From: Pseudoduganella lurida
GTDB lineage: Bacteria > Pseudomonadota > Gammaproteobacteria > Burkholderiales > Burkholderiaceae_D
Direction of reading: 5' to 3'
DNA length: 64,000 nt
NCBI RefSeq assembly: GCF_007830455.1
Contig: NZ_VLLB01000009.1
Coordinates: 140,732 to 204,731, forward strand
The notes under the pieces are model-generated. The model was not told where the DNA came from. It was given only the letters and a program-made list of their open reading frames with translations, and did no database searches. Every line of letters starts with the position of its first letter. Within the stretch, counting starts at the first letter, position 1. Below, in pieces: positions 16,814 to 22,860 of this stretch. The position numbers and the translations under genes are program-made.

Positions 16814-18031
16814 TCAGGTCAGTGCATCGGGCGCCAGTTCCTCGAGGCCGCGCTGCAGGCTGGAGACACTGGGATTCTCGATGAACACGCAGCGCTTGCC
16901 GGTGCGCTTGCAGAAGTCCTTCACGCGCCAGTACGCACTGTGGCTGATGCAGCCGGTCTGGCAGATCACCATGTCCGCGGCGGCGAGGCTTGCTTCCAGG
17001 CGGCCGGCATTGTCTTCCAGGCCGCCGTCGTGATGCGCGAACTGGCCGCCGGCCCGCTCGATCACGGCGCGGTAGCTGGCCACGTTGCCGTTGCGCCCGC
17101 CCACGCACAGGATGCTGCGCTCGGTCAGGCTCACCGGCATGCGCATCACATGTTCGATGGGGGCCGGGGCGGCCGGCGTGCTGTCTTCATGGGCGGCCGC
17201 GGCATCGGCCAGTGCGGCGTTTTGCGCCATGCTTTGCGCCACGCTTTGTGTCAACGCGCGGCGCAGGTCGATCACCTGGTCGCGCAGCATCTGTTCGCGC
17301 TCTTCCATCTGTTCGAGCCGTTGCGCCAGCCGTTCGCGCGCCGGCAGGCCGGGAATCGAGGCACGCAGTCCTTCCAGCTCCTGGCGCAGCGAATCGATGA
17401 CGCTGTCCCGTCCCACCAGCTGGGCGCGCAGCTGCATCAGCGCGGCGGCATGCCGGTCCTGCTCGGCCGTGTGCTCCAGCTGCATGGCCGCGTTGCGCTT
17501 CTGCACGCGCGACAGCTCGCGGGTCAATTGGCCATTCTCTTCCACCACGGCGTTGAAGCGGTGGATGTCGGCCCGTGCGCAGGCGCCGGCCTGGTGCTGG
17601 ATCATGTGCAGGTCGCGGCACATTTTTTCTTCCAGCTCCTGGGCGCAGCGCGGGTGGGTGAGGCCGGCCCAGAAGGCGCCGGCCACGTCGCCGCCCGCCA
17701 CTGCGGCCTGCCACAGTTCGGCCACGCCCTCGGTGGTGCGCGCCGCGCGGAAGCGCTGGACCACGGCCGCATAACGGCGTTCCAATTCCTTCTGCAGGGC
17801 CTCCGAGAGGCGGTTGCGCGTGCCGCATTCACTCACGGCGCCCACATGGATCTCGTAATCGTCGGCCAGGATGGTGCCGCCGGTGACCTTGCCCACCAGC
17901 TTGCGCAGCGTGGCCAGCGGCAGCGAGACGCCCACCAGCGGGCAGTGGCAGGTATGCGCCAGTTCCCAGATGCGGCGCCGCCGCGATGTCTGCGCCTCCT
18001 GCGGCGCGATGAACGGATGCTTATCGCACAT
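16814..18031 (-). CDS. DUF2325 domain protein with central coiled coil
   Basis: The 405-residue protein has three visible parts. The N-terminal region contains RRRRIWELAHTCHCPLVGVSL, with two closely spaced Cys. A long charged coiled coil spans about residues 170-285. The C-terminal Rossmann-like DUF2325 domain (about residues 310-405) has SILCVGGRNGNVASYRAVIERAGG, HHDGG, ADMVICQTGCISHSAYWRVK and KRCVFIENPS. DUF2325 resembles a nucleotide- or metal-binding fold, but no activity is established. The start ATG at 18031 is two bases after the stop of the upstream gene; an overlapping GTG at 18037 is an alternative. Its position in an operon with hemP makes an iron or haem link likely. Confidence 0.8.
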   Translation of the reverse strand: MCDKHPFIAPQEAQTSRRRRIWELAHTCHCPLVGVSLPLATLRKLVGKVTGGTILADDYEIHVGAVSECGTRNRLSEALQKELERRYAAVVQRFRAARTTEGVAELWQAAVAGGDVAGAFWAGLTHPRCAQELEEKMCRDLHMIQHQAGACARADIHRFNAVVEENGQLTRELSRVQKRNAAMQLEHTAEQDRHAAALMQLRAQLVGRDSVIDSLRQELEGLRASIPGLPARERLAQRLEQMEEREQMLRDQVIDLRRALTQSVAQSMAQNAALADAAAAHEDSTPAAPAPIEHVMRMPVSLTERSILCVGGRNGNVASYRAVIERAGGQFAHHDGGLEDNAGRLEASLAAADMVICQTGCISHSAYWRVKDFCKRTGKRCVFIENPSVSSLQRGLEELAPDALT

Positions 18032-18033
18032 GT

Positions 18034-18363
18034 TCACACCACCTGCGCGGTGGGACGGCTGCGGTGCATCAGGCGCGCCAGGAAGCCGTCGTCCTTCTTC
18101 TGCGGCCGCGGCATCGTGCGCTCCACCACGCCCGCCCATTGCTCGGACAACTGCTGGCAGGTGGCCGACAGCACCGGCGACAAGCCGGGCAGCGCCGCCA
18201 GCGCCTTCAGGTGCCGTTCGATGACGGAGGCCAGCTTCACGCAGCCCTTGCCATCGGCCGTGTAGTGCGACATCAGGTGCAGCACGGCGGACAGCATCAG
18301 CTCCGGGTGCTGGGTGCCCGCAGTAGGGGCGAGGTAGATTGGATCGTTAGGGTCGACAGCCAT
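18034..18363 (-). CDS. Unknown protein in the hemP operon
   Basis: This 109-residue soluble protein was not recognised. It begins MAVDPNDPIYLAP and then forms two amphipathic helical stretches, HPELMLSAVLHLMSHY and VKLASVIERHLKALAAL. It has a basic C-terminus and a single Cys in each half (GCVKL and ATCQQL). AGGAG lies seven bases upstream of the ATG at 18363. It sits 111 bp downstream of hemP and touches the DUF2325 gene. A helper role for DUF2325 or in haem/iron metabolism is possible by context only. Confidence 0.65.
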   Translation of the reverse strand: MAVDPNDPIYLAPTAGTQHPELMLSAVLHLMSHYTADGKGCVKLASVIERHLKALAALPGLSPVLSATCQQLSEQWAGVVERTMPRPQKKDDGFLARLMHRSRPTAQVV

Positions 18364-18474
18364 CGGATACTCCTGGACATGATCAGCTGGCGACGGCTGG
18401 CTGGGGAGGGTGGTGAGACGTTGCGGATGCTGCGCCGTGCGCAATCCCTGGCAACGCAGTCTCGGGCAAGCCGT

Positions 18475-18660
18475 TCAGGCGGTGAGGATCAGCTTGTTCA
18501 GCTGGGTGATGCGCAGGCGATAGATGCGGCCGGCGTGTTCGATCTCCACTTCGCGCTGGTCCTGCATCAGGCCGGCGGTGGTGAGGCGGCGGACGGCGGC
18601 AGGCTGCGATTGCCGGGATCCCTGTGCTTGCTGGACGGACTGGTTGGCTGGGGTCTGCAT
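18475..18660 (-). CDS. hemP: Hemin uptake protein HemP
   Basis: This 61-residue protein ends in the HemP signature IEHAGRIYRLRITQLNKLILTA. The N-terminal half is a poorly conserved Gln-rich tail. HemP proteins are small, Fur-controlled factors encoded with haem acquisition genes; in some Burkholderiales HemP acts as a regulator of haem uptake. The ATG at 18660 lies directly downstream of a Fur-like box on the same strand. No haem receptor or TonB genes are adjacent, which is a reduced context for this family. Confidence 0.85.
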   Translation of the reverse strand: MQTPANQSVQQAQGSRQSQPAAVRRLTTAGLMQDQREVEIEHAGRIYRLRITQLNKLILTA

Positions 18661-18671
18661 GATGTCCTCAA

Positions 18672-18697
18672 ATAAGAATGATTCGCATTTGCATTAT
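18672..18697 (-). promoter_or_regulatory. Fur-like box upstream of hemP
   Basis: On the minus strand TGCAAATGCGAATCATTCTT matches the Fur inverted-repeat pattern with a few changes from TGATAATCATTATCA. It ends about 12 bp before the hemP ATG, overlapping the expected promoter. Confidence 0.7.
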
Positions 18698-18760
18698 TCG
18701 GCAGGGCTGCCGGAAATGCAAGCGATTTCTTGCTGCCGGGCGTGGCACGGCACGTCGCGG

Positions 18761-18907
18761 CTCGTGTCCTGGTGCCAGGCACCAGGACACGAGCTCGGCA
18801 GATGTCGTTGTCTCGTTGCCTGCCCCGGTGCCTGGCACCAGGACACGAGCTCGACGGATCTCACGGCGTCCGGCACTGCAGTGTCACGGTGCCTGGCCCC
18901 GGGACAC
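18761..18907. repeat. Cluster of three family A palindromes
   Basis: 18761-18793 is a perfect 33-bp palindrome around a central A, with arms CTCGTGTCCTGGTGCC and its complement. A second copy (18821-18850) has lost its left GTGTC arm, and a third (18881-18907) has GGCCCCGG in its right arm. The stretch 18661-18975 holds only the Fur box, these repeats and the terminator at 18926-18953; no gene is supported. Confidence 0.9.
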
Positions 18908-18925
18908 GAATCCGGCAGTCGAAGA

Positions 18926-18953
18926 TAAAAAAAGGCCCGCCGAAGCGGGCCCA
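18926..18953 (-). terminator. Intrinsic terminator of the FNR-like regulator gene
   Basis: On the minus strand GGCCCGC and GCGGGCC form a stem around TTCG, followed by a T-run (A-run 18926-18933 on the plus strand). It lies 23 bp after the stop codon. Confidence 0.85.
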
Positions 18954-18975
18954 AGCTGGGTTCGGAACGGTGATG

Positions 18976-19857
18976 TCAGACGGCGGCCACCAGCTGGATG
19001 GGCGGCGTTGGTGTGGCGGTGGCGGCAGCCGCGGCGGCATCGGCGGCGGCCTTGCGGTTCGCTGGCGACTTGCTGCGCGAGCGGGAGGGCGGCAGGCGGC
19101 GCAATGTTTTCAGGGCTTCCGCATCCTTGATGCCGATGGTGCGCTGGTCGACGGTGATCAGGCCGATCTCGTTGAAGGCGGACAGCGTGCGGCTCACCGT
19201 TTCCAGCGTGAGGCCCAGGTAGCTGCCGATTTCATGGCGCGTCATGCGCAGGTTGAACAGCTTGCTCGAATAGCCCATCTGCGCGAAGCGGTCCGCCAGC
19301 GAGACAAGGAAGCGGGCCACGCGGGCCTCGGCACTGAGCGCGCCCAGCATGCCGATCATGGCCTGCTCGCGCACCAGCTCGCGGCTCATCACGCCGTACA
19401 TCATGTTTTCCAGTTCCAGGTGCACGCGGCCCAGCGCCGTCAGCTTCTTGAACGGCAGCAGGATCAGGTCGCAGTCGGACAGCGCGACGGCTTCGGAGGC
19501 GTAGTGGCGGCTGTGGATGCCGTCCACGCCCAGCATGTCGCCCTTCATCGGGAAGCTGAGCACCTGTTCGTTGCCGAATTCATCGATCAGCACGGTTTTC
19601 AGGAAGCCGGAATTGACGATGTACAGCGTATCGAACGGCTGGCCGATCGTGTGGATGCGCTGGCCGGTCTTGAACTGCACGTGCTGGAACAGCAGTTCTT
19701 CGGCATTCACGGAGCAGGCGGCCGGAATGTGCAGCAGGTCGCACACTTCCTTCAGGTTCGACCACAGGCGCCCCTGGCGCTGGCGCCCGGCCTCCATGGC
19801 AGGCGATTGGGCGGCGGGTGCGGCGGCCCGCGCTTCGGACATTTGCGTTGGGAGCAT
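18976..19857 (-). CDS. Crp/Fnr-family transcriptional regulator (FNR/FixK-type DNA recognition)
   Basis: The 293-residue regulator has a cNMP-like beta-roll (about residues 60-150), a dimerisation helix and a winged HTH. The recognition helix contains ETVSR (residues 219-223), and the E-x-x-S-R pattern reads FNR sites (TTGAT-N4-ATCAA). Only Cys39, Cys48 and Cys129 are present; the close N-terminal Cys trio of oxygen-sensing FNR is missing, so a standard 4Fe-4S cluster is unlikely. A low-complexity tail of about 38 residues rich in Ser, Arg, Ala and Pro follows the HTH. AGGAGATAAGC precedes the ATG. The universal stress gene at 21169 has an FNR-like box and could be a target. Confidence 0.87.
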   Translation of the reverse strand: MLPTQMSEARAAAPAAQSPAMEAGRQRQGRLWSNLKEVCDLLHIPAACSVNAEELLFQHVQFKTGQRIHTIGQPFDTLYIVNSGFLKTVLIDEFGNEQVLSFPMKGDMLGVDGIHSRHYASEAVALSDCDLILLPFKKLTALGRVHLELENMMYGVMSRELVREQAMIGMLGALSAEARVARFLVSLADRFAQMGYSSKLFNLRMTRHEIGSYLGLTLETVSRTLSAFNEIGLITVDQRTIGIKDAEALKTLRRLPPSRSRSKSPANRKAAADAAAAAATATPTPPIQLVAAV

Positions 19858-20427
19858 GCTTATCTCCTGGTTTCAGGTCATCGTTCGGAACGTCGGTGGA
19901 CGGCGGTGTTCTGAAGCTGGATACCGACCGGTGTTTCCGGCAAGGGCAGCAACGGTAGCGAGCAGCTTTTAATACGAGACAGAATCTGCAAAGCTGAAAC
20001 GGTTGGAACTGGAAACTTCGAATTGCAGGACAGTTGTTTCGAGCCCGAATGTCTCTGGTGCTTTTTTGAACCCGGATGAATCGGGTTTCATTTCCCGTTG
20101 CGACGATTACTCGAATGCCGGTTTTGTTGCGAGCCGTGTGGGTGCCAGCTTTTCAACCGCCCGGCCTGGAGCCCGCTTCCGTGCCCCGGTTAACTTCCGA
20201 TTTTTAAATCGACCCGAGTCTGTCGATCTTGATCTTTGCCGGATCCGGTGCAGCTTTCCTTGGGGATCGGGCAGGAAGTGGCGGAATGGTTTCAGTATGC
20301 CAACGAGGCAGGGGGATGGGTATCGGCAATGGCTGAATGTACGCGTAGGAGCTAGCGACAATCTGTAGGACTTTTCCTACCCACCGAACGCATTAAGGAG
20401 GATAAAAGAAACAGGCGCCGAAGTTAA
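19858..20427. other. 570-bp intergenic region without a supported gene
   Basis: This stretch lies upstream of the FNR-like regulator and downstream of the response regulator, both on the minus strand. It is less GC-rich than its surroundings, and its ORFs have no RBS or recognisable product. It contains the GTAGG-N6-CCTAC palindrome at 20365-20380 and a free-standing TAAGGAGGATAAAAG string near 20393-20407. No FNR box was found here. Confidence 0.6.
20365..20406 (+). promoter_or_regulatory. Putative promoter with GTAGG-N6-CCTAC palindrome, oriented antisense to the response regulator
   Basis: GTAGGACTTTTCCTAC (20365-20380) is followed by GATAAA at 20401-20406, about 29 bp from the centre. 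This is the same layout as at 2346 and 10334. Read in this direction a transcript would start near 20413 and run into the 3' end of the response regulator gene as an antisense RNA, or form a small RNA. The palindrome itself has no fixed direction. Confidence 0.35.
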
Positions 20428-21072
20428 TCAGCTTTTGAAAGGCGAGAGTAACTTGTGGGCAACGGCGTATTGCACCATTTCCGACAACGATGTCATTCCC
20501 ATTTTCTGCATGATGCGGGTTTTATGCGTGCTGACGGTTTTTACGGAAAGGTGCAGGCCATTGGCGATTTCGGTAATCGACTTGCCGGAAACCAGTAGCG
20601 AGAAAACCTCGAATTCGCGGTCCGACAGCTGCTTGTGGAGCAGGCTTTCGTTGGGCATCATGATATTCAGTGCCAGCTGCTCGGCGACCTCGGTGCTGAT
20701 GTAGGGGCGACCGGAAGCGACCTTGCGGATCGCGCCCACCAGCTGCGTGCCGGCGCTTTCCTTGGTGAGATAGCCCTGCGCGCCGGCGCGGATGGCGCGC
20801 ACCGCATACTGTTCCTCTTCGTGCATCGTGAGGATCAGCACGTTCAGCTTCGGCGCCTCGCCACGGATCTGGCGGATCAGGTCCACGCCGCTGCGCCCCG
20901 GCATCGACAGGTCGAGCAGCAGCAGGTCGAAACCGCCCTGGCGCACGTGTCGCAATACCTCGAAGCCATCCACCGCTTCGCCGACGATATCGATATCGGG
21001 TGCGCCATCGAGAATGCGCTTGAGCCCTTCGCGCATGATGGTGTGGTCGTCCGCAATGACAATTCTGATCAT
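20428..21072 (-). CDS. NarL/FixJ-type (RcsB-like) response regulator
   Basis: The 214-residue protein has an N-terminal receiver domain with acidic pocket Asp8-Asp9, phospho-acceptor Asp54 (LLLLDLSMPG) and the conserved Lys in LTKES. A GerE/LuxR-type HTH follows (LSDREFEVFSLLVSGKSITEIA ... VKTVSTHKTRIMQKMG). This architecture is shared by RcsB, NarL and UhpA. No histidine kinase is adjacent, so it is an orphan in this window. RcsB-type HTH proteins bind short palindromes with TAGGA-like arms; the GTAGG-N6-CCTAY sites here resemble such boxes, which makes it a candidate binder (inference). Confidence 0.9.
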   Translation of the reverse strand: MIRIVIADDHTIMREGLKRILDGAPDIDIVGEAVDGFEVLRHVRQGGFDLLLLDLSMPGRSGVDLIRQIRGEAPKLNVLILTMHEEEQYAVRAIRAGAQGYLTKESAGTQLVGAIRKVASGRPYISTEVAEQLALNIMMPNESLLHKQLSDREFEVFSLLVSGKSITEIANGLHLSVKTVSTHKTRIMQKMGMTSLSEMVQYAVAHKLLSPFKS

Positions 21073-21168
21073 GAAGTGGTTTCGGTTATGCGCGGGCCGG
21101 AAATTGCCACCGCGCGCGCCAACGTGACAGCGGCGCGCGGCGCCGGCCCGGCGGCCTGCTGTTCTGCA

Positions 21169-21639
21169 TTATTCATCCGGCAAGGGTTCCTTCAGCAGGC
21201 GGTGCACCAGCACGGGAATCGGCGAATGCGACAGCACCTTGTTCGTCACGCTGCCCAGCAATAACTGGCCCCAGCCGCTGCGGCCATGTGAACCCATGAA
21301 TATCAGGTCGCAGCCCTTTTGGCCGGCGATTTCCACGATCTTCAATGCCGCCGTTTCCGAAAAGGCCGTCATCGTTTCGCAGCGCAGCCCTTTTCTGGCA
21401 CATGAATCGACGATCGACTGGACATGGTCGCTGCCGGCGCGGCGCATTGCAGCCCGATATTCTTCTTCGCCCGGATAACTGGGCGGAATGATTTCGACAT
21501 AAATGGGATACTGGTATTCCGGCGCGACGAACAGGGCCAGCACCTCGGCGCCCAGCTGCTGGGCAAACGCGACGCCGGCGCACGCCGTCATGCGCGACAC
21601 GGTGGAACCATCCGTGGTAATCAGAATCTTCCGATACAT
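21169..21639 (-). CDS. Universal stress protein (UspA family)
   Basis: This 156-residue single-domain UspA protein begins MYRKILITTDGS and carries the ATP-binding type motif GSHGRSGWGQLLLGSVTNKV, followed by SPIPVLV. Members bind ATP or adenylates and promote survival in stress or low oxygen. The ATG at 21639 was preferred over GTG 21648 because homology and the AGGGTGG ribosome-binding site fit it. An FNR-like box lies about 105 bp upstream, and a Crp/Fnr regulator and a response regulator follow on the same strand. Confidence 0.9.
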   Translation of the reverse strand: MYRKILITTDGSTVSRMTACAGVAFAQQLGAEVLALFVAPEYQYPIYVEIIPPSYPGEEEYRAAMRRAGSDHVQSIVDSCARKGLRCETMTAFSETAALKIVEIAGQKGCDLIFMGSHGRSGWGQLLLGSVTNKVLSHSPIPVLVHRLLKEPLPDE

Positions 21640-21742
21640 GCCGGCCACCCTGTAACGAACCGTAGCGAATTGTCAGCGAAAAACAGTAGGTGCGGATTTC
21701 GCATTGTAGCCGCGAATCGAGTCCTTGTCTGGATGTAAAGAA

Positions 21743-21756
21743 TTGATCTTTCTCAA
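21743..21756. promoter_or_regulatory. FNR-like box in the usp/cheZ intergenic region
   Basis: TTGATCTTTCTCAA fits TTGAT-N4-ATCAA at nine of ten positions. It lies 104 bp upstream of the usp ATG on the minus strand and 247 bp upstream of cheZ. Anaerobic induction of usp genes by FNR/Anr homologues is known in other proteobacteria. The intergenic region 21640-22002 (363 bp) holds no gene. Confidence 0.5.
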
Positions 21757-21881
21757 GAAAGAGCACCGTATGGCGCAAGCTTGTCTTCGAAAACATGTTT
21801 GTTTAAGACAAACACTTGCCGCCCAAATACAACACAAAGGGAGGGTTTTCCTGCCCTGCCACCCGTTTGAAGAGGCCGCGA

Positions 21882-21911
21882 TTGAACAAGCAGGCGACCC
21901 CCTGCTACACT
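21882..21911 (+). promoter_or_regulatory. Sigma-70-like promoter for cheZ-cheA
   Basis: TTGAAC (21882-21887) and TACACT (21906-21911) are separated by 18 bp, and TGC directly before the -10 adds an extended -10 element. The predicted start near 21918 leaves a leader of about 85 nt before cheZ. Confidence 0.5.
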
Positions 21912-22002
21912 CGCGAAAGTGCGTTAATATTGCCGAGCGTCATCATGACAGAACTTCAGGCAGTGTGACGGAAGCAATTTTTGATTATGGAGAAGCAGGG
22001 AA

Positions 22003-22860
22003 ATGACCGACGCCGCTGATGATTTCGACGCATTATTCGAGGAAGTGTCCGCGCAGCGCGCCAGCGCTCCCGCACCCGCTCCTGCGCCCGCACCCGCGCC
22101 GGCAGGGGCGGCCGAAGACGACCTGGAAAGCCTGTTCGACGAGATCTCGTCCAAGAGCACCCCGGCCAGCGCGCCGGCACCGGCCGTAGCCGCTGCCCCG
22201 GCGCCGGCCCCTGCCGCAACTGCCCCGGCCGCGGACGGCGAAGAGGCCCCGCAGGATGGCACCATGTTCGAACGCCTGGGCGGCATCGTCCGCCTGCTGC
22301 ACGACTCGCTGCGCGAACTGGGCTACGACAAGGCGCTGACCGAGGCGTCGTCGCAGATCAACGACGCGCAGGACCGCCTGGAATACGTGGCCACGCTGAC
22401 CGAGCAGGCCGCCAACAAGGTGCTGAACACGCTGGACGACGGCATGCCGGCCCAGGACGTGCTGTCGAAGAAGTCGAAGGAAATGGAAGACCGCTGGGCC
22501 GCGCTGTTCGACGGCAAGCTCAGCATCGACGAATTCAAGAAGCTGGCCGGCGACTCGCGCTCGTTCGCGCAGGCCGTGTCGGAAGCCACTGAAGCCGAAA
22601 AGGCGCGCCTGCTGGAAATCATGATGGCGCAGGACTTCCAGGACATCACCGGCCAGCTGATCAAGAAAGTGGTGATCATCACGAAGACGGTGGAGGCCGA
22701 GCTGGCCCAGCTGCTGAAGGATAACGCACCGGCCGACAAGCGCGAGAAGATCGCGCAGAAAGAGGCCCTGGAAGTGCAGCTGATGAGCGGCCCGTCGGCC
22801 CCGTCGGTGGCGCTGAACCAGGACAATGTGGACGATCTGCTTGCCGACCTGGGGTTCTGA
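22003..22860 (+). CDS. cheZ: Chemotaxis protein phosphatase CheZ with duplicated N-terminal motif
   Basis: CheZ dephosphorylates CheY-P. The 285-residue protein contains the catalytic helix motif AQDFQDITGQLIKKV (from residue 209) in a long four-helix hairpin, and it ends in NQDNVDDLLADLGF, the CheY-docking tail. Unlike the shorter enterobacterial form, it has an N-terminal extension of about 85 residues. Two similar acidic motifs, DDFDALFEEVS (6-16) and DDLESLFDEIS (39-49), are separated there by Ala-Pro repeats. These resemble the docking tail and may bind CheY or polar partners (inference). The stop TGA overlaps the cheA ATG. Confidence 0.92.
   Translation: MTDAADDFDALFEEVSAQRASAPAPAPAPAPAPAGAAEDDLESLFDEISSKSTPASAPAPAVAAAPAPAPAATAPAADGEEAPQDGTMFERLGGIVRLLHDSLRELGYDKALTEASSQINDAQDRLEYVATLTEQAANKVLNTLDDGMPAQDVLSKKSKEMEDRWAALFDGKLSIDEFKKLAGDSRSFAQAVSEATEAEKARLLEIMMAQDFQDITGQLIKKVVIITKTVEAELAQLLKDNAPADKREKIAQKEALEVQLMSGPSAPSVALNQDNVDDLLADLGF

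Noticed and set aside
20221..20240. FNR box in the regulator promoter (CTTGATCTTTGCCGG)
   Set aside because: Only one half-site TTGAT is present; the other half does not match.
20003..20368. 121-codon ORF in the 570-bp gap
   Set aside because: No RBS and no domain; overlaps the palindrome at 20365.
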